Shown here piece after piece: positions 25,492 to 34,983 of a DNA stretch of 64,000 nt. Below the pieces are notes generated by a model. It made no database searches. It saw only the letters and a list, made by a program, of their open reading frames with translations, and had not been told where the DNA came from. Location: NCBI GenBank assembly GCA_048814795.1, contig CP184673.1:1922001-1986000 (forward strand), in the 5' to 3' direction. How positions within the stretch are numbered: the first letter of the stretch is position 1; the number at the start of each line of letters is the position of its first letter. This stretch comes from Thermatribacter sp048814795. Lineage in GTDB: Bacteria; Atribacterota; Atribacteria; Atribacterales; Thermatribacteraceae. The position numbers and the translations under genes were made by a program.

Positions 25492-26748
25492 TCACCTCAA
25501 GTACTTTCTGGGATCAGCAATCTTGCCCTCAATTGCCGAAGCAGCACAGGTAGCAGGAGAAGCAAGATAAATGAATGCCTTGTTGTTGCCCATCCTGCCC
25601 TTAAAATTCCTGTTTGCCGTAGATATAACATTCCAGCCATCACCAGGCACTCCCTGATGGGTTCCAACGCAGGGACCACAACCCGGAGTAACCAGAGTAC
25701 CTCCCGCTTCAACAATGGTTTCGGCCCATCCTTCACGAATTGCCTGTATCAGGATTTCTCTCGAAGCAGGCGCCACAATAAGGCGAACTTCGGGATGCAC
25801 TTTTCGTCCCTTCAAAATGGAAGCAGCAACCCTAATGTCTACCGCCCGTCCGTTGGTACAGGTTCCGATAAACACTTCTTTAACAGGAAGGCCCTCCACT
25901 TCGCTAACCGGCTTTACGTTGTCCACCCTGTGTGGCAACGCTACCTGAGGCACAAGCTGTGAACAATCAATCTCGATAGTTTCTATATACTGAGCCGCAG
26001 CATCCGGATAAACCGGCTCAAAAGGTCTCTGTGCCCGTTTTTTAACCCAGTCCAGAGTTTTTTCGTCAGGTGGCATAAGACCAGCTTTAGCACCCACTTC
26101 TACCGCCATATTAGATATGGTGAAGCGCTCTTCTACTTCAAGTTGCTCAATCACCGAACCATGAAATTCAAGTGCCTTATAAGTAGCACCATCGGCGCCC
26201 ATTCTTCCAGCCAGGTAAAGAATCAAGTCTTTGGAATAAACACCCTGGGGCAGATGGCCGGTAAAATTGACCTTAATAGTTTCAGGAACCTTAAACCAGA
26301 GTTTTCCAGAAATCATTACTGCAGCCAGCTCCGTGCTACCAATCCCGGTAGAAAAAGCCCCTATTGCCCCATAAGTGCAGGTGTGAGAATCAGCACCCAC
26401 CACCAGATCTCCAGGCATTACCAGTCCCTGAGCAACCATAAGCTCGTGACAAACTCCCCAGCCCACGTCAAAAACTTTAATACCGAAAGTACGAGCAAAC
26501 TCTCGCATTAAATCATGAAGGCGGGATACCGATTCCAGAGGGCTGGGAGCATTGTGGTCTATAACAAAAGCAATCCTTTGCGGATCAAAAACGCTCTTGC
26601 CCTCCATCTCCTGGAATGAGCGGATAGCTAGCGGAGTAGTGCCATCTTGCCCCATCGCAAAATCAACCGAAGCAATTACCAGGTCTCCAGCCTTTACCGC
26701 CTGACCGCTTTTCAGCTCGAAAATTTTTTCAGCCATTGTCTTACCCAT
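25492..26748 (-). CDS. leuC: 3-isopropylmalate dehydratase-type large subunit (LeuC/HacA family)
   Basis: The [4Fe-4S]-carrying subunit, about 418 residues, the length of the archaeal/thermophile type. Cluster cysteines are in IGTCTNGR, and in the pair CGPCVG; substrate motifs include DHNAPSP and VVGADSHTCTYGA. The chosen ATG at 26748 has AAGGAG eight bases upstream and gives the usual MGKTMAEK start; the frame remains open to a GTG at 26778. A clear promoter stands upstream. No other leucine genes are here, so it may serve leucine, lysine or another chain-lengthening route. Confidence 0.88.
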   Translation of the reverse strand: MGKTMAEKIFELKSGQAVKAGDLVIASVDFAMGQDGTTPLAIRSFQEMEGKSVFDPQRIAFVIDHNAPSPLESVSRLHDLMREFARTFGIKVFDVGWGVCHELMVAQGLVMPGDLVVGADSHTCTYGAIGAFSTGIGSTELAAVMISGKLWFKVPETIKVNFTGHLPQGVYSKDLILYLAGRMGADGATYKALEFHGSVIEQLEVEERFTISNMAVEVGAKAGLMPPDEKTLDWVKKRAQRPFEPVYPDAAAQYIETIEIDCSQLVPQVALPHRVDNVKPVSEVEGLPVKEVFIGTCTNGRAVDIRVAASILKGRKVHPEVRLIVAPASREILIQAIREGWAETIVEAGGTLVTPGCGPCVGTHQGVPGDGWNVISTANRNFKGRMGNNKAFIYLASPATCAASAIEGKIADPRKYLR

Positions 26749-26792
26749 TTCCATCGCTCCTTGCTTCCAATCCTCCACTTAGCATTTTTCAA

Positions 26793-26822
26793 ATAATACC
26801 CCAAGCCCGAGAAGAAAGTCAA
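26793..26822 (-). promoter_or_regulatory. leuC promoter
   Basis: Minus-strand TTGACT (26822-26817), an 18-base spacer and TATTAT (26798-26793), about 45 bases before the leuC start: a near-consensus housekeeping promoter. Confidence 0.7.
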
Positions 26823-26867
26823 TTTAAATAATAACCTTCGCTGCTTTATCGGGTATTTAACTTCAAA

Positions 26868-26896
26868 TTGCCAAAACCACAAAAATGGTGTATATA
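26868..26896 (+). promoter_or_regulatory. nadE promoter
   Basis: TTGCCA (26868-26873), a 17-base spacer and TATATA (26891-26896), 38 bases before the nadE start. It is divergent from the leuC promoter. Confidence 0.65.
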
Positions 26897-26933
26897 AGTT
26901 TATTAAAAGAAGGCGAAAGGAATCATAAAAACT

Positions 26934-28661
26934 TTGAAAAAGCTTAGAGTTACCCTCGCCCAACTTAATCCTACCTTGGGAGACTTTCAGGGAAACCTTG
27001 AAAAAGCTAAGAAGGCCCTGGAAGTAGCAGAACAAAGAGAGAGTGATCTTCTACTGCTTCCTGAGCTGTTCCTCTCAGGCTATCCACCCGAAGACCTCAT
27101 GCTCAAACTTTCCTTTCTCAAGGAAAACCAGGCCTCGCTGGAAGAACTCGCTTCTTTTAGCAAAGGTAAACTGGTGACTACAATAGTCGGGTTTATAGAC
27201 TGCCAGGAAGACGCCTACAACTCGGCAGCCGTGATCCAGGACGGCAAAGTTCTGGGTATTTACCACAAGCTTTCTCTCCCCAATTATGGAGTTTTCGACG
27301 AGCATCGATATTTCAAACCTGGTCAGGAAATGATGATTTTAAAAATGGGAGAAATAAAAATAGGTATCACCATCTGTGAAGACTTATGGACCCCTGCAGA
27401 ACCACTGACCTCATTAACCCTAGGCTGCGGTGTGCACCTTGTAGTTAATATCTCGGCCTCGCCTTATCACGTTCGCAAGCCCCTCCTCAGGGAAAAATAC
27501 CTTTCTATGAAAGCTTATGACCACCACGTAGCTATTGCTTACTGTAACATGGTAGGAGGACAGGATGAGCTGCTTTTTGACGGAACAAGCCTGGTGAACA
27601 ATTCTAACGGAAAACTCATATTCAGGGGAGAGGCCTTTGCAGAGGAAATAACCACCATCGATATCGATCTCGACGAAAACCTCAGGGTAAATCTCCTGGA
27701 GCCCAGACGAAGATACATGCTCCCCCAGAACCTTCCTTTCAGGATTGTGGAGTTACCACCCCCAAAACCCAAAAAGGAGAGATATCCAGAAAAACTCAGT
27801 TCCTCACTGGAAAAAGAAGAAGAAATCTTCAAAGCCCTGGTCACTGGCGTAAAAGATTATGTAAGGAAAAACGGCTTTAAAAAAGTGGCAGTTGGTTTAA
27901 GTGGAGGAATGGATTCTTCTCTGGTAGCCGCTATAGCCGTAGAAGCCCTGGGTAGCGAAAACGTTAAAGGGGTTCTCATGCCCTCTCCTTACACTTCGCA
28001 AGAAAGTCTTGAAGATGCCCATCAATTAGCTCAAAACTTGAAAATAGAGACATTAACCATTCCTATAGACAGGGTTTTTGAATCTTACCTTAAGGTCCTG
28101 GAACCAGTTTTTCATAAAGCGAGTCCCGACACTACAGAAGAAAACCTACAAGCCAGAATTAGAGGCAACTATCTGATGGCTTTATCCAACAAGTTTGGGT
28201 GGCTGGTGCTTACCACCGGTAACAAAAGCGAGATGGCTACCGGTTACGCAACTCTTTACGGTGATATGGCCGGGGGCCTTGCTGTTATAAAAGATGTCTA
28301 CAAAACCGATGTATATCGCATAGGCAGATGGTACAACCGAAAGAAAGGAGTAGCAATTATCCCCAAAAGAGTTTTCGAAAAAGCTCCCTCGGCTGAACTC
28401 AGACCCAACCAGACCGATCAGGAAAAGCTACCCCCTTATGAAGTTCTTGACGAGATTTTGAAATACTACATCGAGGAAAACCTGGATCCGGAAGAAATAA
28501 TAGATAAAGGTTTTGTAAAACATACCGTCCTGCAAGTCATTGAGATGCTTAGAAAAAGCGAATACAAAAGAAGACAGGCCCCGGTAGGTATAAAGATATC
28601 AAATCGTGCTTTTGGCAAAGACTGGAGAATGCCTATAACTAATTGCTTTCGAGAAACCTGA
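26934..28661 (+). CDS. nadE: Glutamine-dependent NAD+ synthase
   Basis: Two-domain enzyme making NAD+ from nicotinate adenine dinucleotide, using ammonia freed from glutamine. The N-terminal nitrilase-type glutaminase (residues 1-270) has LLLPELFLSGYPP, the catalytic-lysine region KLSLPNYG-VFDE and the cysteine in ITICEDLW. The C-terminal synthase has the ATP motif GLSGGMDSSL near residue 325 and TGNKSEMATGY. At 575 residues it is the usual fused form. The start is TTG at 26934 with AAAGG some 13 bases upstream. Its stop codon touches that of polX in TGATCA. Confidence 0.95.
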   Translation: MKKLRVTLAQLNPTLGDFQGNLEKAKKALEVAEQRESDLLLLPELFLSGYPPEDLMLKLSFLKENQASLEELASFSKGKLVTTIVGFIDCQEDAYNSAAVIQDGKVLGIYHKLSLPNYGVFDEHRYFKPGQEMMILKMGEIKIGITICEDLWTPAEPLTSLTLGCGVHLVVNISASPYHVRKPLLREKYLSMKAYDHHVAIAYCNMVGGQDELLFDGTSLVNNSNGKLIFRGEAFAEEITTIDIDLDENLRVNLLEPRRRYMLPQNLPFRIVELPPPKPKKERYPEKLSSSLEKEEEIFKALVTGVKDYVRKNGFKKVAVGLSGGMDSSLVAAIAVEALGSENVKGVLMPSPYTSQESLEDAHQLAQNLKIETLTIPIDRVFESYLKVLEPVFHKASPDTTEENLQARIRGNYLMALSNKFGWLVLTTGNKSEMATGYATLYGDMAGGLAVIKDVYKTDVYRIGRWYNRKKGVAIIPKRVFEKAPSAELRPNQTDQEKLPPYEVLDEILKYYIEENLDPEEIIDKGFVKHTVLQVIEMLRKSEYKRRQAPVGIKISNRAFGKDWRMPITNCFRET

Positions 28662-30413
28662 TCAATCAGGAGTACTCTTTGCTTCGGTTTTCCTCTTCCG
28701 AGACAAATAGTCCAGGAGTTTTTCCAGGTTATAAGTGTTCAAAACGTCTTCAGCAGTAAGCCAGGCTCTTCTGGCCTGGGCTACTCCCAAACGCATGTAG
28801 TCCAGAGATTTGGGTTCGTGAGCATCGGTAGAAATAACCATCTTCAGGCCAAAACTTTCTTTAGCCTTGCGAGCATCTATATCACGCAGATCCAAACGTT
28901 CCGGCTGGGCATTTATCTCCAAAAAGGTGCCCGTATGGACTGCCAACGCCAGCAACTTATCCAGATCCACGTTGTAAGCTTCTCTTTTATTAATGAGCCT
29001 TCCTGTAGGATGGCTGATTATCTGAACATAAAGATTGTGCATGGCTTTTTGAAGACGCATCATTATTTTATCTTTCGACTGGTTCAATCCCGAATGCAAA
29101 CCTCCTATTACTACATCAAGTTCCGAGAGAACCTCTGGAGACAGATCCAGAGAACCGTCGCTCAATATGTTCACCTCTACACCCGAAAGGAGCAAAAGCC
29201 CTTTCCCTTTAGTGTTCCATCCTCGAATTTCTTGGTTTCGCTCCCTAAGCTCTTCAGGACCAAGCCCAGAAGCAACCGCAAGAGACTGGGTATGATCACA
29301 AATAGCAAGATACTGATAACCTTTCTTCAAAGCCGCTTCGGCCATTTCTTCTATAGAGCTCAATCCATCACTCCAGCGAGAATGTACATGCAAATCTCCC
29401 TTGATATCTGAAAGCTCTATCAAAACCGGCAGTCTCTTTTCGAGCGCAGCCTCGATTTCTCCCTGATCCTCGCGTAATTCCGGTGGAATCCATTCCATCC
29501 CTAAAATCTCGTAAATCTCTTCCTCCCTTTCTCCGCCTACTCGCTGGCCATTGTCTATCCTGAAAATTCCGTATTCATTCACCTTAAGATTCCTCTTGAT
29601 CGCAATCTCTCGTAACCTGATATTATGAGCTTTTGAACCGGTAAAATACTGAAGCGCTGCCCCAAAAGAAATCGGCTCTACTACTCTTAGGTCAACCTGC
29701 AATCCATCATGAAGCACAACGCTCGACTTAGTGGTTCCCTTGGCAAGAACTTCCTTTACCAGGGGTAAGGTGACAAAGGCATTCATTATTTTTTCCGCCT
29801 GAGAACTGGCTACCAAAATATCTATATCTCCTATGGTTTCCTTCATGCGACGTACACTACCTGCAGGACTTATATGTTCAACACCAGTCTTTTCCTTAAG
29901 CAAGGCCACAATTTCTTCAACAACTGGAAGGACCTGGCCAAGAAGCATTCTTCCCTTTTGACGCTTTAACATTTCGAGACCTTTTTTAATTTTTTCCTCG
30001 CTTTTGACCCCCAAACGGGGTAGATTTCTTAGTTTTTTTTCAGCTATCGACCTCTCCAGCTCTTCCAGACTTTTTATTCCCAGTTCTTCGTAAAGCAACT
30101 TGGCAAGCTTGGGACCAACCCCCGGAACTCTGGTTAGTTCTATTAACTCAGGAGGTACTTCCCGAGTCAGTTCTTCGAGGTAGTGCATCTTTCCTGTCTG
30201 CAAATATTCTGAAATCTTAGCAGCAATACTTGCTCCAATACCTGGTATTTTGGTAAGCTCGCCCCTTCGCCACACTTCTTCAATCGGCTCTGGCCAGGAT
30301 TCTATGCGTCGCGCAGCTTCTTCATGAGCAACCACTCTAAAGCGATTTTCGCCTTTGATCTCGAGAAGAGTAGCTATATCCCGAAGTACCCTGGCCACTT
30401 CCTGATTTCTCAT
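28662..30413 (-). CDS. polX: PolX: DNA polymerase beta-like/PHP exonuclease
   Basis: DNA repair polymerase of family X, 583 residues. N-terminal helix-hairpin-helix repeats (TKIPGIGASIAAKI, LTRVPGVGPKLAKLL) bind DNA. The polymerase core has GSVRRMKETIGDIDILV with its metal-binding acids (GDIDIL). The C-terminal PHP domain has DLHVHSRWSDG, CDHTQS, and later EINAQPERLDLRD and DAHEP motifs and gives 3'-5' exonuclease activity. Full-length with all metal ligands visible. It is divergent from the transglycosylase and convergent with nadE. Confidence 0.95.
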   Translation of the reverse strand: MRNQEVARVLRDIATLLEIKGENRFRVVAHEEAARRIESWPEPIEEVWRRGELTKIPGIGASIAAKISEYLQTGKMHYLEELTREVPPELIELTRVPGVGPKLAKLLYEELGIKSLEELERSIAEKKLRNLPRLGVKSEEKIKKGLEMLKRQKGRMLLGQVLPVVEEIVALLKEKTGVEHISPAGSVRRMKETIGDIDILVASSQAEKIMNAFVTLPLVKEVLAKGTTKSSVVLHDGLQVDLRVVEPISFGAALQYFTGSKAHNIRLREIAIKRNLKVNEYGIFRIDNGQRVGGEREEEIYEILGMEWIPPELREDQGEIEAALEKRLPVLIELSDIKGDLHVHSRWSDGLSSIEEMAEAALKKGYQYLAICDHTQSLAVASGLGPEELRERNQEIRGWNTKGKGLLLLSGVEVNILSDGSLDLSPEVLSELDVVIGGLHSGLNQSKDKIMMRLQKAMHNLYVQIISHPTGRLINKREAYNVDLDKLLALAVHTGTFLEINAQPERLDLRDIDARKAKESFGLKMVISTDAHEPKSLDYMRLGVAQARRAWLTAEDVLNTYNLEKLLDYLSRKRKTEAKSTPD

Positions 30414-30428
30414 GACCTTTCATCCCCT

Positions 30429-30456
30429 TTGCAATCCTTAATCAACATGTTATCAT
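30429..30456 (+). promoter_or_regulatory. Promoter of a probably leaderless transglycosylase mRNA
   Basis: TTGCAA (30429-30434), a 16-base spacer and TATCAT (30451-30456). The ATG lies at 30465, eight bases after the -10 box, so the mRNA would start at or just before the start codon. No Shine-Dalgarno sequence is present. Confidence 0.6.
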
Positions 30457-30464
30457 AGCTCAAG

Positions 30465-32573
30465 ATGAAAAACGGAAAGAAAATAATAACGTCTTCATTT
30501 TATCCATACCCCAAAAAGACCACCATTATTGTTCTTTCTTTTCTAATTTTAGCTACTCTGCTTTTTTTCTGGAATTCATCCTGTAGAGCAGTAAATCAAA
30601 AAAACTTTCTGAAAATAGCTTCCCTGATTGAGAAAGGGAAAGTAAATGAGGCTGAAGTATTAATTCTAAAAAGCCTTGGGGCAGAAGATTTGTTTTGCAT
30701 AGACCACGCATTGTACCTCTGGCTTTCTGCTCTTCCCGAGAAATTGTTCTTACAAAAAGCCCCTCTCTGGCTACTGCTCGTCGAAAAGTTTTTCCCAGAT
30801 TCCCCCCTCCTTTTCTCAATTTATTATCAGAGCGCAGAAAGATACCTTAAAAGCGGTTATCCCCAACAGGCCCTGAATTACAACCTAAAAGCTCTGCAGT
30901 ATGCTTTCTTAGACGAACAGCGCCAGCAATCCCTGGCACTGATGGTAGAAACGCTTCTTCACAAAGGTAAAACTAACGAAGCAATTCTGCTCCTAAAAAC
31001 TATCTTTAAGAAATACCCCACTCAAAAATACGCTTCAACCAGGGAGCTGTTTACACAAATTTTCCCTGGATTAAATCTGGAAACTTTGTCTGAAAGTTCG
31101 CTCCTTGAGTTAGCTTCATTCGCACTCTCTTTGAACCTTCTTCAAGAAACCAAAAGCATACTCGAAGAAATAAAAAAACACACCCTCATACCCTCGCAAG
31201 AAGAAGACTTTCTTGTCCTGCAAATACGGTACTTACTTGCCACGAACAACTTATCTGGACTACAGGAACTTCTTGAAGAATATAGCCAGAAAGTCTATTT
31301 TCGGGAAATGCTGCTCTTTTACCGAGGAGTCCTAAATCAGCGTTCTGCAAACTATCCGGAAGCTATAAACCATTACCAGAAGCTGCTCCAGGATTACCCC
31401 CATTCTCCTTACCTCTTTAGTACCTATCTCAATCTCCTCGCCTGCTATCTGGCCCTGGGAGACGACAAAAACTATTCAACTGTTCTCCACAAAGCGTTGG
31501 AGCTTTTCCCCGACAAGGACACTTTTTACCTTGAATGGTTCCACAGAGCCCTCGGGAAAAGCGACTTTAATCAAATCGAAAAGGCACTGGAAGGCTTGCA
31601 AAAATTCCCACAACATAAAAACCGGGCCCTTTTCTGGTCCTATAAACTAAACAAAAATGATAAACCAGAACTTCTCTGGGAAATCATAGAAAGTGGAAAC
31701 ATTGACTACTACTTCGTGCGCAGCTGGCAGGAACTAATACGAAGAGGTTACGAACCTCAGAAACGCTTTAAGATTGAAAATCACCCACCTCCAGAAATAG
31801 AAAGCTATCCCCAGAGTTTGTCCTCTCAACTCAAAAGAGCTGAAAAGCACTGGGAAACTTACCTTTTTCTTAAAGAGAAAGGGTTTTACCAAAACGCAGA
31901 AATAGAGCTACTCTTTTTACGTTACAAAAACCCCTCTGTAAAGCTTTTACATTTTGAGTTCGTAAAGCTTTACATCAGCCTGAGCGAGTATCGCAAAGCC
32001 ATCCTTCACGCTTTATACCTTCAACAAAACTTCCCTCAAGCAAGCCAAAACTTAATTTTGCTCAAAAACTTATATCCCCTATTTTTCAAAGAAGAAGTGG
32101 AAAAGGCCACTCGTCTCTTCAGGGGAGTGGACCCTTACCTGGCGTTTTCAGTAATCCGCGCTGAAAGCTTCTTCGAAGTAAACACTAAATCCCGGGCAGG
32201 TGCCCTGGGACTTACCCAGCTCATGCCCCAGACAGCACAATGGATGCTGGAAACTGGCAAAACAAAACTCAGGCGTGAAACAATCGACGAGCAAAATTTA
32301 CTGAATCCTGAAATTAACATTCACATCGGTGTTGCTTATCTTGATTATCTTTTAAAGCAGTTCGAAGGAAAACTTATTCAAGCCATTTGCTCTTACAACG
32401 CCGGACCAGGCAGAGTACAACGATGGCTTCAGAGATATCCAGCCGATCCCGATTTCTTTTTTGAAAACATTCCTTTTTCGGAAACCAAAGGATACCTTGA
32501 AAAAGTACTTGTCAACTATTTTTATTACTCCCTAATATGGGAAGGCCGCTTCTCAGTCCAGAAACTTTTTTAA
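30465..32573 (+). CDS. Lytic murein transglycosylase, Slt type, with TPR repeats
   Basis: Cell-wall enzyme cutting peptidoglycan to anhydro-muropeptides. In 702 residues: short cytoplasmic tail, one membrane anchor (about residues 19-38), a long tetratricopeptide superhelix (about 50-540; for example SPYLFSTYLNLLACYLALGD-type repeats), then a C-terminal SLT domain. Glu567 in RAESFFEVN is the catalytic acid; SRAGALGLTQLMPQTA and CSYNAGPGRV follow. This matches E. coli Slt70 layout, but it is membrane-anchored. Promoter position suggests a leaderless message. Its stop is one base from the stop of the convergent DUF4432 gene. Confidence 0.92.
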   Translation: MKNGKKIITSSFYPYPKKTTIIVLSFLILATLLFFWNSSCRAVNQKNFLKIASLIEKGKVNEAEVLILKSLGAEDLFCIDHALYLWLSALPEKLFLQKAPLWLLLVEKFFPDSPLLFSIYYQSAERYLKSGYPQQALNYNLKALQYAFLDEQRQQSLALMVETLLHKGKTNEAILLLKTIFKKYPTQKYASTRELFTQIFPGLNLETLSESSLLELASFALSLNLLQETKSILEEIKKHTLIPSQEEDFLVLQIRYLLATNNLSGLQELLEEYSQKVYFREMLLFYRGVLNQRSANYPEAINHYQKLLQDYPHSPYLFSTYLNLLACYLALGDDKNYSTVLHKALELFPDKDTFYLEWFHRALGKSDFNQIEKALEGLQKFPQHKNRALFWSYKLNKNDKPELLWEIIESGNIDYYFVRSWQELIRRGYEPQKRFKIENHPPPEIESYPQSLSSQLKRAEKHWETYLFLKEKGFYQNAEIELLFLRYKNPSVKLLHFEFVKLYISLSEYRKAILHALYLQQNFPQASQNLILLKNLYPLFFKEEVEKATRLFRGVDPYLAFSVIRAESFFEVNTKSRAGALGLTQLMPQTAQWMLETGKTKLRRETIDEQNLLNPEINIHIGVAYLDYLLKQFEGKLIQAICSYNAGPGRVQRWLQRYPADPDFFFENIPFSETKGYLEKVLVNYFYYSLIWEGRFSVQKLF

Positions 32574-32574
32574 G

Positions 32575-33663
32575 CTAAACCCCCAGGTACTTGCAAAACT
32601 CCCTTATCTGATCCGCAGCATCAAGAATGCCTATCTCAAGCGTAATGCGTTGTTCTTCACCGGGCTTCAAAAACTGAAGCCTTCCCTCAGCACGTTCTTT
32701 GCTTCTCCCCAGCGGAAAGGCATTTCCAGGTTCCATACCCAGAACGTATTCTCCCTCACCCAGCATCTTCCACTCCGTAAAGTAGGGCAGAGCTTTAACA
32801 TCAAATTTGAGGTAAACCCCAAGCTGCATTTTCTCGTTCAAAAGCAAAGAAGCAGATTTACCATCTTCGAGGGTCTTTGGATAGTGTAAGTACACTTTTT
32901 CAAAGTAACCTTTCTGAGGAGCCGCAAAAGTATCCCAGTTTTCCTTGCCTTCTTCAGCATGCTTGTCCCGAGGAATAGTTTTGGTAACTGGCAAAAGCAA
33001 ACGACTGCCTTCGTCAAGAACTGGGTAACCAACATTAACATGATACAGAATCATGAAAGGGCTTTCCTGAGAACCTTCGTTGCGCACTCTATCCTCGATG
33101 TAGATAACGTTCTCTCCCAAACGACCCCAGATTTTGCGGTACAAAACCAGTTTGTCACCAAATACGATGGCTTCACGAACTTTGCCCTGAACCCAGAAAA
33201 TATACTGATCTCCTTGCCACTCTCCATCAGCCCAAACACAACTTGCAGGAGTAAAGGAAGCTCTTCCGTGAAGACCCAGCTCTTCTTCTTCGAGAAAGGG
33301 ATGAGTGCTCTTATCTTTGCAGGGAGCTCCATGATAGGTAAGACCACAGGTGTTCATCAACCCTCCATGGAAACCGCGCAACCATCCCAGGCCTTCCGGC
33401 TCAAAGAAAAAAGGCAAAAGGTTGCCAGTCGCCGAGCGCCAGGCTATGCTTATTCCCTTATAAGAAGTCCAGGCAATATCCATACCCCGATCCAGCAAAA
33501 CGGTGTAATAGAGCCCTCCTCCAGTGTTCACTTCCGCTATGCGAACTCCTCGCTCCACCCCATCAGCAAGACAGGCTAATCTTACCCCTCCAACCTGAGA
33601 AATATCGCCCACTCTCTTCAATATCTCCTCCCTGGTTAGCTCCTTACCAAAAAGAAAAGTCAT
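32575..33663 (-). CDS. DUF4432 family protein (aldose-epimerase-like fold)
   Basis: A 362-residue protein with the features of the DUF4432 family: DRGMDIAWTSYKGISIAW, GFHGGLMNTCGLTYHGAP, LHGR (where family members keep a conserved His), and LYHVNVGYPVL. The fold is the galactose mutarotase beta-sandwich, so it probably binds or epimerises a sugar; the substrate is unknown. It starts six bases after the ftsZ stop on the same strand, which makes it the third gene of the parA-ftsZ unit, an unusual place for a sugar enzyme. Confidence 0.85.
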   Translation of the reverse strand: MTFLFGKELTREEILKRVGDISQVGGVRLACLADGVERGVRIAEVNTGGGLYYTVLLDRGMDIAWTSYKGISIAWRSATGNLLPFFFEPEGLGWLRGFHGGLMNTCGLTYHGAPCKDKSTHPFLEEEELGLHGRASFTPASCVWADGEWQGDQYIFWVQGKVREAIVFGDKLVLYRKIWGRLGENVIYIEDRVRNEGSQESPFMILYHVNVGYPVLDEGSRLLLPVTKTIPRDKHAEEGKENWDTFAAPQKGYFEKVYLHYPKTLEDGKSASLLLNEKMQLGVYLKFDVKALPYFTEWKMLGEGEYVLGMEPGNAFPLGRSKERAEGRLQFLKPGEEQRITLEIGILDAADQIREFCKYLGV

Positions 33664-33669
33664 GTTCGG

Positions 33670-34983
33670 TCACTCCCTTCTCGATCTCTTAAAAATCCCC
33701 AGCACTTCATCCAGTCGACTTTTTCCTTCTAAATCTTTTTTCTGCTCTTCTCTTAAGAAAGCAGGGATATCAAGATCATCCTCAATGATGAGCTTATCAT
33801 CAATATCGCTTTCCAGCGCATCAACTGCTATTTTCTCAGCCAGGGGAGGAACTTCTTCCAATTCCTTCTCAGGAGAAGACTCAAAGCGAGTTGCTACCAG
33901 GGTTACCAGTATTTCGTTGCTCAACTCAGGATCTATTTTGTTACCAAAAAGAAGGTCCGTTTCGGTACCCGCAGCCTTATTGATAACGTCAACAATTTGC
34001 TTGACCTCGTGAATACCTGTATCCGGGCCACCGGTAATGTTCAAAAGGATAGAACGAGCGCCTTTGATGGAAACTTCCAGCAAAGGACTGGAAATAGCCA
34101 TTTCCGCAGCCTGCTTGGCCTTATCTTTGCCTCGACCATGACCAATGCCAATAAGAACCGTCCCTGCTCCAGTAAGCACTGTCCGCAAATCAGCGAGATC
34201 CAGGTTTATATCCTGAGGCGAAGTAATAAGATCGGCTATGCCCCTTACTGCCTGGTAGAGAACAAAATCAGCCTTTTTGAAAGCTTCTCCCAATGAAGTG
34301 TTTCGATCGGCTATCTCCATCAGGCGATCATTGGGGATAACGATAAGCGCATCCACCACTTTACGCAAATTTTCAATACCCTCTGCTGCCTGTCTCGCCC
34401 GACGTGCTCCCTCAAAACCAAAGGGTTTAGTCACTACTCCTACAGCCAGGGCTCCAGCCTCACGGGCCAGTTCCGCTATCACCGGAGAAGCACCGGTACC
34501 TGTACCTCCTCCCATACAGGCAGTTATAAAAACCAGGTCCGCTCCCTCCACGAGCCTGGCAATTTTTTCCTTGTCCATCCGGGCAGCGTCCTCTCCCAGT
34601 TTGGGATTTCCACCAGTTCCCAAACCCCTGGTTAGCGAAGCTCCAATTTGAACTTTTTGGGGCGCCAGAGAACACTGTAAAGATTGAATATCCGTGTTGA
34701 TAACTATCAGATCAACATTCTCTATCCCCGCTTCCATCATCTGGTTTATAGCATTAGTTCCCCCTCCTCCAACACCAATCACCTTGATGGTAGCTATTTT
34801 TTCGGAAGCTTCCTTTTTTTTGGTACGAGAGGAAGCTTTTTTGGGCGTCGACTTTTTAGGTGTCGACGGAGTTTCTTCCTGCACTGCTTCTTCCGAGTCA
34901 AGACCGCGTGTTGTATCTCTAATGAGCTCTCTCTTAAAATCAATCCTTTCTGAGAAGCCGCGCTTTAGGCTTTTCTTTTTCAA
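33670..34983 (-). CDS. ftsZ: Cell division protein FtsZ with N-terminal extension
   Basis: Tubulin-like GTPase forming the division ring. The core (residues about 64-375) has IGVGGGGTNAIN (69-80), NTDIQSL, the tubulin signature MGGGTGTGASPV and NDRL...; the C-terminal peptide DIPAFLRE, which binds membrane anchors, is near residue 400, followed by a short basic tail. The 63 residues before the core are lysine/serine/threonine/proline-rich and not usual. The TTG start at 34983 has the perfect anti-SD match AAAGGAGGTG (35000-34991) nine bases upstream, and no other start is available, so the extension is real. The first 14 codons overlap parA. Confidence 0.95.
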   Translation of the reverse strand: MKKKSLKRGFSERIDFKRELIRDTTRGLDSEEAVQEETPSTPKKSTPKKASSRTKKKEASEKIATIKVIGVGGGGTNAINQMMEAGIENVDLIVINTDIQSLQCSLAPQKVQIGASLTRGLGTGGNPKLGEDAARMDKEKIARLVEGADLVFITACMGGGTGTGASPVIAELAREAGALAVGVVTKPFGFEGARRARQAAEGIENLRKVVDALIVIPNDRLMEIADRNTSLGEAFKKADFVLYQAVRGIADLITSPQDINLDLADLRTVLTGAGTVLIGIGHGRGKDKAKQAAEMAISSPLLEVSIKGARSILLNITGGPDTGIHEVKQIVDVINKAAGTETDLLFGNKIDPELSNEILVTLVATRFESSPEKELEEVPPLAEKIAVDALESDIDDKLIIEDDLDIPAFLREEQKKDLEGKSRLDEVLGIFKRSRRE

